Positions 8,469 through 17,273 of a stretch of 64,000 nucleotides of DNA are shown here, piece after piece. The notes below the pieces were generated by a model. It did no database searches. It was not told where the DNA came from and saw nothing but the letters and a program-made list of their open reading frames with translations. Every line of letters begins with the position of its first letter. Positions within the stretch are counted from its first letter, which is position 1. The stretch is from contig JANAVG010000005.1 in assembly GCA_024213275.1 (NCBI GenBank), forward strand, positions 206,616 through 270,615, written 5' to 3'. This stretch comes from Rossellomorea sp. BNER. Its GTDB lineage: Bacteria > Bacillota > Bacilli > Bacillales > Bacillaceae_B. The position numbers and the translations under genes were made by a program.

Positions 8469-8795
8469 ATGAATCAATCATTACTTACTATTGCACTGTA
8501 TAAACCCTATATAGGGAAAGAACAAGAACTGAATGAAATTCTAAAAACTCATGTTTTTACTCTCCGTGATGAAAACCTAATTACTTCACTTGAACCAATT
8601 AGAATCATTTCTGAAAATGGAACTGTGATAGAAATTTTCGAGTGGAGATCAGAGGAAGCGAAAGAACATGCGCATAATTCCAACCAAGTATTGACGATTT
8701 GGAATAATATGATGGAAATAGCAGAGATGACATCGCTCTCATCGTTACCAGAAGCCTCTACATTGTTTCCAAATTTTAAACCATATTCGCTATAA
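8469..8795 (+). CDS. Putative antibiotic-biosynthesis-monooxygenase (ABM)-like small protein
   Basis: The ATG at 8469 is chosen because AAAGGAG lies ten bases upstream; a longer open frame runs back into the tandem repeat and is not credible as coding. The 108-residue product (LLTIALYKPYIGKEQELNEILKTH...VIEIFEWRSEEAKEHAHN) has the length and beta-alpha-beta layout of ferredoxin-like ABM dimer proteins. The IYEWRS-type strand is typical. The catalytic role is unknown. The ribosome binding site sits in the last, partial repeat unit. Confidence 0.65.
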   Translation: MNQSLLTIALYKPYIGKEQELNEILKTHVFTLRDENLITSLEPIRIISENGTVIEIFEWRSEEAKEHAHNSNQVLTIWNNMMEIAEMTSLSSLPEASTLFPNFKPYSL

Positions 8796-8917
8796 TGCAA
8801 ACGCTATTCTGAACTCCATTTTGTGAGCATCACTTCTTGGCTTGACCCTAGATGGGCATTGGTACAAGCGGAATCTAACAAGCTTTTTTCCATGTTATCA
8901 ACATATTATTCCTTAAG

Positions 8918-8955
8918 AAAATGGGGCAGACACTTTTTTGTACCAGCCCCATTTT
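8918..8955. terminator. Bidirectional terminator
   Basis: AAAATGGGGC pairs with GCCCCATTTT around an 18-base loop, between the ABM-like gene and the convergent ParR-like gene. Confidence 0.75.
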
Positions 8956-8973
8956 CCTTTTCTAACTCTTTCA

Positions 8974-9570
8974 TTATTTATTCATTTGAGCAAGAAAGTC
9001 TCCTAGAAGATCTTCCATACTTTCTTCAACGATTTCCTCTTCCTTATCTGGCTCCTGTGCTTTCATAGCATGATCCCAATCAAAATTATCTAGTTCCTCG
9101 TCAGTTGAGTGTGATTTCTCCTCAACTTTGTCCTCATCTGAATGCGAATTTCCGTTGATAGAATCCCAATTAACATCAGACTCCTTGCTTACAGCCGTTT
9201 CTTCTTGAAGATAGAGGGCTTCATCAATGTCTAATGCGCTACTACTTAAAGATGCGAGAAGAGAAGCTGTACGTACGGGGTTTGATAATAATTGATAGAC
9301 TATACTACCCAATAACGCTTCAGAGTGCTCATGTTTTAACCAGTCTCGTTGCGATTTTTCTAACCCTTTAGGAAGGGGGATCGTAATCGCCTCTCTTTGT
9401 TTTGATACATTATTATTCACACCGGTCATCACAAGCTCTGCAATTTTACTAGAAAAGTTTCTTTTTTCCGTTTCCTTTAGCTTCTGTAAATGTTTAAGGA
9501 TATGGTCAGGTGTATCCGAGGGAATTCGAAATGTAATCGGTTGTCCCCTAGTCATTCCCTTGTCTTTCAT
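8974..9570 (-). CDS. ParR-like DNA-binding partner of the actin-like partition protein
   Basis: The 198-residue protein has a small basic N-terminal half (ITFRIPSDTPDHILKHLQKLKETEKRNFSSKIAEL) that looks like a ribbon-helix-helix domain: one strand followed by two helices. A second strand-like segment is EAITIPLPKGL. The C-terminal third is very acidic (Asp/Glu/Ser-rich, VEEKSHSTDEELDNFDWD). This is the expected plan of a ParR adaptor, with a DNA-binding N-terminus and an acidic tail that contacts the filament. The gene starts nine bases after the parM-like gene, so the two form an operon. The assignment rests mainly on position and the RHH-like pattern. Confidence 0.65.
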   Translation of the reverse strand: MKDKGMTRGQPITFRIPSDTPDHILKHLQKLKETEKRNFSSKIAELVMTGVNNNVSKQREAITIPLPKGLEKSQRDWLKHEHSEALLGSIVYQLLSNPVRTASLLASLSSSALDIDEALYLQEETAVSKESDVNWDSINGNSHSDEDKVEEKSHSTDEELDNFDWDHAMKAQEPDKEEEIVEESMEDLLGDFLAQMNK

Positions 9571-9579
9571 GAAATCACC

Positions 9580-10770
9580 CTATTTAGTTTTGGCCAATTT
9601 TTGTTCTTCTTTTTGCTTTTCCTTTGAGTTTTCTTTTTGATTCTTTCTTGAAAAATCTGCAATTAACTTATAATAAGCGTTGGCCATCATCCAGATGCTT
9701 TCTTTTTCATCCTCAAAGAAATCAATATTATAGCCATCAAGATTATTATTAAGTGTCTTGATATACTCTTTTAAAACATTTGAGCCTCCACCAATGAAGT
9801 AACAAATCTCTGTTTGAGAGTTCTTTTGCCACATATTTCTTAAATGGCGATATTGTTTCTTTGCAAGCTCTACTAAAATTCGATCAACGATATCATGTAC
9901 GCTAGTACGACTTCCTTTTACCATAATATGATTTCGATCGTTTTTCTTCGTAATAATCTCAACTACGTCACGACGAGTATCCAATTCAATTCCGTGTCTA
10001 GAGCGAATCTCTTCTCTGATCATTTCAAGAGATTCAGAGACTCCAATATTAAACCCTTGCGCTTTATCATCATCCACTTTACGATCTTTAATTACCGCGA
10101 TATCAGTAGAAAGACCGCCAATATCTTGAATTAAGATTCGTTTATCAATAAGGTCCTTATTAATAATATTTAGATTATTATCCATTACTAGATTAATAAA
10201 GGCAGCAAATCCTTCTGGATACACTTTCACTTCATCGAATTTAATATTTACTTTTATTCCTTGGTAACGTGGAGTAACTAAAAACTCAACTTGGTGAACA
10301 GAACCTAGTAACTTTGAACGGTAACCTACGTCCTTTCCTTCTTTCACTTCACGAAGCGGAAGTCCAGTTCCTAATGTGTAATTAGCTTCAATTACATTAT
10401 TAGACCGTTTAAAATGGTCATTTCCACCTCTAGCAGCATCAATGGCTAGAGATGCAAATAGCATGATAAGTGTTTGGTCCTCTTCTGATTTACTACTACC
10501 AGGATCTAATTCAGTAGAGTTATTACTTTTCGTTGCTAAATTTCCTACACGATAAATCGCATTATTATCGTTGAGAGTAGGGGAGTGTACGCGAATATGT
10601 ATGCCGTCAAGTGGATCTTGATTATCTAATTCTTCAATACCAATAATAGGTCTGTCTTCAATATCTCTAGCAATGACATTCGGAATATTTACTTCCGAAT
10701 CCATCTTTCCAAAAATCCCTTTTAGAGAGTCATTTCCTACATCGATTGCTGCAATACGTGTGTTAGTCAA
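9580..10770 (-). CDS. parM: ParM/StbA-family actin-like ATPase
   Basis: All three actin-fold ATP signatures are visible: phosphate-1 AAIDVGNDSLKG at the N-terminus, phosphate-2 ILIQDIGGLSTDIAVI near residue 215, and the adenosine motif CYFIGGGSNVLKEYI near residue 325. The length (about 396) is a little above plasmid ParM. The C-terminus is a Lys/Glu-rich tail. I place the start at the TTG at 10770, eight bases after AAAGGA; the ATG at 10779 directly abuts that site. Plasmid ParM filaments push ParR-parC complexes apart. Here the gene lies among chromosomal genes, with a ParR-like gene downstream and an iteron array upstream. Confidence 0.88.
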   Translation of the reverse strand: MTNTRIAAIDVGNDSLKGIFGKMDSEVNIPNVIARDIEDRPIIGIEELDNQDPLDGIHIRVHSPTLNDNNAIYRVGNLATKSNNSTELDPGSSKSEEDQTLIMLFASLAIDAARGGNDHFKRSNNVIEANYTLGTGLPLREVKEGKDVGYRSKLLGSVHQVEFLVTPRYQGIKVNIKFDEVKVYPEGFAAFINLVMDNNLNIINKDLIDKRILIQDIGGLSTDIAVIKDRKVDDDKAQGFNIGVSESLEMIREEIRSRHGIELDTRRDVVEIITKKNDRNHIMVKGSRTSVHDIVDRILVELAKKQYRHLRNMWQKNSQTEICYFIGGGSNVLKEYIKTLNNNLDGYNIDFFEDEKESIWMMANAYYKLIADFSRKNQKENSKEKQKEEQKLAKTK

Positions 10771-10902
10771 AGAAATCATCCTTTCATTCTCGAATAAGAA
10801 TTTATTAGAAAATTTTAAACTCTTATTGAAAGGTTAACCAATATCTACTCATTGGTCAATCCTACTTCTGTATCTATTACATAAATGTAATCTACCACTA
10901 TT

Positions 10903-11063
10903 TTTGTATACAAATTGTAACGTTGTACACAAAAACGAATACAAGCTTACACAGCAAGGTGTGTACCTGTTTGTACACATGTATACATTTTTGAATACAA
11001 AAGAATACAATTTTGTTTACATGTATACTTATTTGTAAACTTGTAAACGTATTATGTATACAA
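10903..11063. repeat. Centromere-like (parC) iteron array
   Basis: About eleven copies of a degenerate palindromic 10-mer, TTGTATACAA, fill 160 bp. Examples are 10904-10913 (perfect), 10923-10932, 10971-10980, 10979-10988 (ATGTATACAT), 10991-11000, 11001-11010, 11021-11030, 11031-11040, 11041-11050 and 11054-11063. Many centres are about 10 bp apart, so the copies face the same side of the helix. The array lies just upstream of parM, as parC does in R1-type ParMRC. The rest of the 600-base gap is AT-rich with no other signal I recognise. Confidence 0.75.
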
Positions 11064-11378
11064 GTTGCTTTTTACAAATATTTCATGTTGTGTTTTTCTG
11101 CACTCTCTCTTTCATTTTGTGAAAATCATAGGAATATCCAATATGTGGTGTCGGAAGCGATTGAGCTGGATAATGGAAAATTAGAATAATAACAGAAAAA
11201 AATAGATACTAGAAAAAATGTTCCAAAAAATCATCCTAAATAAGATGGAATTAAGGTTCATTAATTAGAAGCTTTCAGTAAATATAACAGAATTCCCCAT
11301 CCCCATCTTATGACATACTTAAGCCCATTTTAGTAAAGAATAAATCTATCCTGACTTATTTCTTAGGAGGCTTATAGT

Positions 11379-12398
11379 ATGAGTAAAGAAAAAATCTATC
11401 TAACATCAGCTGAAATTGGCTGTCTGTGGACGTCGTATATGAATGATAGTATGACTAATTGTATTTTAAGTTATATGTTAAAACATATCGAGGATGAGGA
11501 GATAAAGCCAATAATTCAGTATGCTTATGATATTTCTACAGGCCATTTGGATAAATTGCTTACCATTTTTGATCAGGAGCAATTTGCAATTCCAAATGGA
11601 TTTTCTAATCAGGACGTCAACATGGATGCACCTTGGCTTTTTTCTGATATATTTTGTTTAACGTACGTGAATCATATGGCAAAAGTGGGTATGATAGCAT
11701 ATGGTGGGTTTGTTTCTATGAGTTCAAGGAAAGACATCCGAGACTTTTATACTCAAGGGTTAATAGAAACGTCCTCCTTATACAATCAATCAGCAGATAT
11801 TGCCAGTTCCAAGGGGGTATTTTCTAGACATCCTTATATTGAAGTACCAAAGCAAGCAGACTATGTAAACAGTAAAAAATATTTGAGTGGTTTAAATCCA
11901 TTTAGTAATAAACGACCCTTAAACGCAGTCGAAATATCTCATTTATATATGAACGTACAAACAAATGCCATTGGGGTTAAACTAGGATTTAGCTTTGCTC
12001 AAACCTCCCAATCCAAAGAAATCCAGGATTTTATGCTACGTGGTCAAGAAATTGCTAACAAACATATTAAAGTCTTTTCTTCTATTATGCTTGAAAATGA
12101 TATTCCCACACCTCGATTACCTGATCTCAGTGTAAGTAATTCAACAACCCGAACTTTCTCAGATAAATTAATGATGTTTCATATGTCATTAATTAGTGCT
12201 GCAGGAACAGGAAATTATGCATCTGCAGCGGCTGCTAGTCAAAGAAGCGATTTAGCGGTTAACTATGAAAGATTATCACTGGAAATTGCTCGATATGCCA
12301 AAACAGGTGCTGATATCATGATTAAACACCATTGGCTCGAACAACCACCAGGAACGAAGGACAGAGAGAAACTAGCGAGGAAGAAAGAACAAGAATAA
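11379..12398 (+). CDS. DUF3231 family protein
   Basis: The 339-residue protein is built of two similar halves (residues 1-165 and 170-330), each starting with a LTSAEIGCLWTSYMNDSM- or LNAVEISHLYMNVQTNAI-type helix and containing a H-x2-x-hydrophobic pattern expected of a ferritin-like four-helix bundle. DUF3231 proteins are common in Bacillus and are of unknown function. The start has TAGGAGG ten bases upstream. It is a single gene divergent from parM across the iteron region, so the iterons might also affect its promoter. Confidence 0.88.
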   Translation: MSKEKIYLTSAEIGCLWTSYMNDSMTNCILSYMLKHIEDEEIKPIIQYAYDISTGHLDKLLTIFDQEQFAIPNGFSNQDVNMDAPWLFSDIFCLTYVNHMAKVGMIAYGGFVSMSSRKDIRDFYTQGLIETSSLYNQSADIASSKGVFSRHPYIEVPKQADYVNSKKYLSGLNPFSNKRPLNAVEISHLYMNVQTNAIGVKLGFSFAQTSQSKEIQDFMLRGQEIANKHIKVFSSIMLENDIPTPRLPDLSVSNSTTRTFSDKLMMFHMSLISAAGTGNYASAAAASQRSDLAVNYERLSLEIARYAKTGADIMIKHHWLEQPPGTKDREKLARKKEQE

Positions 12399-12407
12399 AT
12401 AAATAAG

Positions 12408-12452
12408 AAGCCTGAGCCACGGGATTGTAAAGCCACTATTCCGGGGATCAGG
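12408..12452. terminator. Candidate terminator between convergent genes
   Basis: GCCTGA pairs with TCAGGC across a long loop; on the minus strand it is followed by a T-rich stretch and would serve the SEC-C gene. Confidence 0.4.
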
Positions 12453-12468
12453 CCACTTATTGACTTTT

Positions 12469-13650
12469 CTATATGGTTAAACAACATTTTTTGAACTTTT
12501 TTCCACTCCCACAAGGACATGGATCATTGCGACCCACTTTAGTTGTATTTTCAATCGGAGCAGGTTGAATCATCAAAGGGCCATTGGCAAAACCATTTTT
12601 ACTTTCATTTCTAAATGGCAATTCCCTCTTTAAGGCCATTTGTTTCCAGTCAAGTAAATTAGCATGTTTTTCCCCAATAACCGTGAAATAGCCGTATGCT
12701 ACTTGCTCACGATCCACTAAAAACGATTCAATAGAATGCTCCATAAAGTCAATAATTTCCGGCATACCTTCTAATGAAAGCTGATGGGCTAACATTTCAA
12801 AAATGGCCTCTTTGTCTTCTGCAGATTCCAACTTAGAATAAGATGATCTAAGCGTACTTATTGCTTTGGGTGTTTTTATATTCCCTAAAATAGATGCAGA
12901 ATAGATAAGTGATGATTCCCGGTTTAAAAATGGCTCAACAGCATTTACAACATCGTCTGTTTGAAAGGCCGTTAATGTATCTGACACCTCTTCTAAAAGA
13001 ATGTCTTCATCTCTCATTAATAGGCTGGCTAGAATAGGAATATGTTTCTCTAATTGCCGTAATCCAATCATATAAACAGCTAGTATCCCATCATAAGAAA
13101 ACCAACGTTTATTTAGACTCTCGTTAAATATAAAATCGATTTCGTCTTCTGAGATCCAGTCATTCTGAACCAATGTATACGCGATTCTCTTCCCTTTATT
13201 GAAAACCTGTTGATTAAAATTTGTGCCTTGCTCAAGTGTTGCCAGAACTGTTCCAAGCTCACCCCATAATTGATCCTCCGTACAGCTGACGAGAAAATGT
13301 AGGAATTCCCACATTTCCTCTGAAAAATAAGATTCTAAATCATGTTGATGCTTTATTAAAACTCTCGGTTCAACCTGATCAAATAATGATAAATATAAAT
13401 ACTTTCTAGTTTTTTCTGCCTTTAATAGTCCTTTTATTAACATCTTAACTGAGTTTTCATTAAAAGAATGCTTCGAAATGGTAGTCAAAATAGAAGTTTC
13501 TTTTTCATTATTCTCCATTGCTTCTTGCAAAAGGCGAAAGGTCCACTCTGAAGGAACTTTTGGGTAGTCTTGTAAAGTATGAAGGACAAAATCCTGAACG
13601 AGTAGATCATCCGAAACTAAGTAAGGCTCAAGTTTCTCTAAAAAATCCAC
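12469..13650 (-). CDS. SEC-C motif protein with helical-repeat body
   Basis: The last 22 residues are a SEC-C zinc-binding motif ([18 protein letters not shown], ligands C-x-C...CC), as in the SecA tail. The preceding 370 residues are a helix-rich body, with HEAT-like repeats such as [23 protein letters not shown] and [18 protein letters not shown]. Proteins of this plan are annotated as SEC-C domain proteins of unknown function, some linked to ribosome or translocon quality control. I prefer the GTG at 13650 (GGTGA upstream) to the GTG at 13659. Its product could scaffold proteins, but no partner is evident. Confidence 0.8.
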   Translation of the reverse strand: MDFLEKLEPYLVSDDLLVQDFVLHTLQDYPKVPSEWTFRLLQEAMENNEKETSILTTISKHSFNENSVKMLIKGLLKAEKTRKYLYLSLFDQVEPRVLIKHQHDLESYFSEEMWEFLHFLVSCTEDQLWGELGTVLATLEQGTNFNQQVFNKGKRIAYTLVQNDWISEDEIDFIFNESLNKRWFSYDGILAVYMIGLRQLEKHIPILASLLMRDEDILLEEVSDTLTAFQTDDVVNAVEPFLNRESSLIYSASILGNIKTPKAISTLRSSYSKLESAEDKEAIFEMLAHQLSLEGMPEIIDFMEHSIESFLVDREQVAYGYFTVIGEKHANLLDWKQMALKRELPFRNESKNGFANGPLMIQPAPIENTTKVGRNDPCPCGSGKKFKKCCLTI

Positions 13651-13779
13651 AAAAATCACCTAGCTTATATCTTATTTTACTTAACTATAAGCAGAAAAAA
13701 ATGTGATTGCAAAGTGTATATGGTTCTACTAGCTTCTATTTATTGACTAAACAAAGAATAGCCAGGTTTAAGATCTCAC

Positions 13780-16485
13780 CTATCTCCATGCAGTAACACG
13801 CTTTGTTTTCTTCACAAAGGCAGCAGATAATGATTTCATACGAGCCTTTATTAGCTCCTGTCTGCCTTCAAGTGTTCTAGCGTAAATAAGATCTGCTTTA
13901 CCAATTCTTTTCTTCCATTGCTGATGAAAGAATTCGGCCCCTTTTTTGTTCCTTGCGATAATCTGGGGAACTGCATGATAATCATATTGGAGAAAAGGTC
14001 CCCACTTGGACTTCCTTTTAATGAAGTATCTTGGATTATCGATAGGGTCTTGTACTTCCTGGACGGCTTCCAAAATAAGGGTTTGTTCATATCTTGTTCC
14101 ACCATTCACCCAAAAGTTAATATAGCCATTAAATTCTTGCGCTACTTTTAACTCAATTTCTTCTAAATCTGTCTTAATTAAATTCATTTGGTGAAGGGTC
14201 TGAAGTACCGCTTCCCCTAGCTGTTTGGAGCTTGTTTCTAACCTTCCGTTCCTTATCCAAAGCCATAACCCTTTAATCGTTTTAGGCAACATAAAAATCA
14301 CAGAGATGAACAAGGCGAATAGGACTATATATACAAATGATAGGAAAGATTCAAGCTCTAAATAAGCTATCTCTTCTAAAAAATGGGCAAATAAAAATAA
14401 TCCGAACATTAAACCTTGCATAATAAGAGCTTTAATTGTATTCATAAAAAGTGAGCTTTTCGGCAAAGATTCTGGAGTTGCCTTTAGCTCTTCCACCATT
14501 TCAAGGCTATCACTCTTATCAATCGCTTCCCTCCAATGTATACTAAGCGCAGACCTTCTTCCTGCATGTTCAAACATCTTCAAATTTAGGTTTTGGAGCT
14601 TAGTTGCATTTAGCGGTGACAGTTCCAGATTTAACCTATCAATTCCATTCTCAATATAATCTCCAGTATGAGACACACCTACAAATGCTTTAAATCGCCT
14701 TGATAAGGTATCCATATCATACCCTGCCTCTTTTTGAGAAGGGTCCATACATACCAGATGCCAAATAGTCGAGCTTTTGTTGTCATTTCCGCGCTGAACC
14801 CTTATGGCTCTTCCCCTCATTTGATTAGAAAGCATGAATGTTCCAACATAGGATGCAAGAATCATAGAGTTAATGCTTGGCGCGTCCCATCCCTCTCCCA
14901 GAAGAGCCGTAGTACCAGTCAAGACGTGAATTTCTCCTGCAGTGAACAATTCTGTCATGACTCTTACAAGTTGCTGACTATGACTACCATTCATTCGTAT
15001 AGAAACATATTGATCATCATATTGAAGTGGCGTAATGCGTAAAGTCTCTTTTATTTCACAGGAAATAATCTCATCCAATGCAGGAATGGAACTTTTCGGA
15101 AGAATTACGACCGAGCCGCTTAACACTCCTAATTTAACATTCGCCATTTTATTTCTACGTAATGTTTCAAATATATGAATGACTCCTAATCGTGTTAATT
15201 CTTTCTCATCTTCGGCATTTCGGGGTAGGTCTGCTAATCGAATATAGTCAGTTAAAATAACCAACCGTAAATCATCTTTAAGTGTATTTGCCTCATACTG
15301 GACAATTTCATTTATACTTCGTAGCTTGGAAACACTTGTTAACAACATCCGATCAATCTTTTTCGTTGATCGTAGATAAACCTTCTTGCGATCAATGGCA
15401 CCTATACGACTTAACCATTTCTTTATATCCTTTATTACCTCATCAAAACCTTGAGTATATGGATCCTTATATATACACCCTGTTAATAACGTTTCAAGCC
15501 AGTCTAAATCTAGTTTAGGGACTGATTCTCTCTTAGTTCCAAGAATATGTATATAATCCTTCCAGTTAACTTCTTCAGCTTCCTTAAGAAAAATCAGTAA
15601 ACTTGAGAAGTAGGCTGGTGAGGCTAATATCGACTCTATATGATGGTCTGGTTCAATAATCCATGGGTGCTCTTTTAACATGTGCACAAACCCAGAATTC
15701 TCCACCAACCTCTTTCTCACTTGGGAAACATTGTCTCGAAAAGATTGGATAATCTCACTTTCTTCTAAAGACGGGCCAGAAAAGTAAATATAATCTTGAT
15801 GTGGACAAAGGTCCTGTTCTTTAACCAATTCTGGCACACTTATTTCAAGGTCAATGGGTCCACATAATTCAATATAGCGATCCCATTCAGCTAAAGACAC
15901 GTCATATGGTGGTGTTGCGGTTAAAGCCACTATATTAGGCTGTGAAAGACGATCCCGAAACTGAAGTGTACTTTTCCACCATGCAGTTCTTAAATGGTGT
16001 GCTTCATCTAGAATTAATGTTTTAAACCCAACTTGTTCAATGGACTGAAGGGCTTCTTGAGAAAAAGAAGTTAATTTCTCAGGTTCCTGTTTTTCGACTT
16101 CAAGAATCATTTCATCCACTATGTCTTCTTCTTTATCAGCATCTTTAGAAAATACACTGTGAAGTGACTGATAGGTGGTGATTGTAAGAAACTTAGGGTT
16201 TTTCAAGTCCATAGAAACCCAATCAGGAGCTTCATTTTGATTAAGAAACAAATCAACGAATCGCTCAAGCCACTGATTTTTGATGGCTAGAGTCGGAGCA
16301 AGAATTAACGTAGGTTCATTTAAACGCAGCATAACCTCAAGCCCTAATACGGTTTTCCCTGACCCCGGTGGTGCTATTAAATGGAGATGACGGTTTTGGA
16401 GGTGTTCTTCAAGCGAAGAAAGAACCCGGTGTTGGTAAGTTCGCCAATCATAAATAAAAGATATGTCTTTGGGGAAAGTATTCAC
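13780..16485 (-). CDS. DEAH-box superfamily 2 helicase with an internal membrane segment
   Basis: The 901-residue protein has Walker A (APPGSGKT) near residue 40, the DEAH box (LILDEAHHLR) near 160, the SAT-like motif (ALTATPP) near 190, and motifs V/VI (LLGEGWDAPSIN, SNQMRGRAIRVQRG) near 545-575. These are features of a RAD25/UvrB-like SF2 translocase. At about 685-733 there are two strongly hydrophobic stretches separated by an acidic loop, followed by a basic cytoplasmic-looking domain of about 155 residues. A GTG start follows AAGGAT. No nuclease or methylase domain is present. Function is unknown; the membrane segment argues against an ordinary repair helicase. Confidence 0.85.
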   Translation of the reverse strand: MNTFPKDISFIYDWRTYQHRVLSSLEEHLQNRHLHLIAPPGSGKTVLGLEVMLRLNEPTLILAPTLAIKNQWLERFVDLFLNQNEAPDWVSMDLKNPKFLTITTYQSLHSVFSKDADKEEDIVDEMILEVEKQEPEKLTSFSQEALQSIEQVGFKTLILDEAHHLRTAWWKSTLQFRDRLSQPNIVALTATPPYDVSLAEWDRYIELCGPIDLEISVPELVKEQDLCPHQDYIYFSGPSLEESEIIQSFRDNVSQVRKRLVENSGFVHMLKEHPWIIEPDHHIESILASPAYFSSLLIFLKEAEEVNWKDYIHILGTKRESVPKLDLDWLETLLTGCIYKDPYTQGFDEVIKDIKKWLSRIGAIDRKKVYLRSTKKIDRMLLTSVSKLRSINEIVQYEANTLKDDLRLVILTDYIRLADLPRNAEDEKELTRLGVIHIFETLRRNKMANVKLGVLSGSVVILPKSSIPALDEIISCEIKETLRITPLQYDDQYVSIRMNGSHSQQLVRVMTELFTAGEIHVLTGTTALLGEGWDAPSINSMILASYVGTFMLSNQMRGRAIRVQRGNDNKSSTIWHLVCMDPSQKEAGYDMDTLSRRFKAFVGVSHTGDYIENGIDRLNLELSPLNATKLQNLNLKMFEHAGRRSALSIHWREAIDKSDSLEMVEELKATPESLPKSSLFMNTIKALIMQGLMFGLFLFAHFLEEIAYLELESFLSFVYIVLFALFISVIFMLPKTIKGLWLWIRNGRLETSSKQLGEAVLQTLHQMNLIKTDLEEIELKVAQEFNGYINFWVNGGTRYEQTLILEAVQEVQDPIDNPRYFIKRKSKWGPFLQYDYHAVPQIIARNKKGAEFFHQQWKKRIGKADLIYARTLEGRQELIKARMKSLSAAFVKKTKRVTAWR

Positions 16486-17218
16486 TCATTTTCATCCTTC
16501 CTTTTTTGTTAGGTTTCTAATAATATTCGTGAAATCTGTCAAAAAAAAATTAAAACGATTTATTGCTCCAAAAAACTAGGATCATTATTAAAATAAGCGT
16601 TACGATCCAAATGGTCTTTTGTGTTTGATTTAAAGAGCAAGTGGAATAACTAATTAATTAATTGGATTTGGTTAAACTATTTCAGGGCTTTAAACACATC
16701 TTAAAGCAATGTAGTAGTACGGTTGATGTATGTCCGTAATTTTATCCATTCTATTATTTTATACGAAATGGGAGATTATCGGTTTCAAAAACAATTCCAA
16801 ATTATAAAAGGAGATGTCCCCGAATAATGGAAGAAAGACTAAGCTAACACATTTAGGTCCATTGACAAGTATAAGTTTGTTTGCACCAGACAGTGAAAAG
16901 CCTCTCTTTTATCCTAGTAAAAAGGTGATATTAGGGACAATCTAGATCCTATAGGAGTAAAAAAAATGAAAAGGCTTTCACAGGTAAAATAACCCAATGA
17001 TTTGGAGTGGCCATTTTATTAGGTAAATTTGTAATAGGGACAAAACACACCCTTTTTAATTAATTCTGCTTTCTGAAAGATAACTTTTTACTATCCATTA
17101 TTCAAGAAAAGGTGACGATTTCACTAAATCAACTTATTATTCTAAAAAAACTTATATTTCACTCTAGAATAAGTAATCAGAATATTAACGGTTTAAATCT
17201 AAATACCTAAAAATTTTT
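16486..17218. other. Gene-free, AT-rich intergenic region
   Basis: About 730 bases without a credible coding frame. It contains a loose inverted repeat (GTGAAAAGCCT near 16892 against AGGCTTTCAC near 16972) that could be an old insertion remnant. I see no riboswitch, tRNA or known repeat. Confidence 0.5.
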
Positions 17219-17247
17219 TTGACAATATAAAAATATTTAAATATTAT
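17219..17247 (+). promoter_or_regulatory. Sigma-A promoter of the peptide transporter gene
   Basis: TTGACA at 17219-17224, a 17-bp spacer, and TATTAT at 17242-17247, placed 27 bases before the start codon. Confidence 0.8.
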
Positions 17248-17273
17248 AGTAGAAGAATAAAGGAGGATTCATA

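Noticed and set aside
16486-17273. A riboswitch or leader upstream of the peptide transporter
   Set aside because: The sigma-A promoter is only 27 bases before the start codon, which leaves no room for a structured leader.
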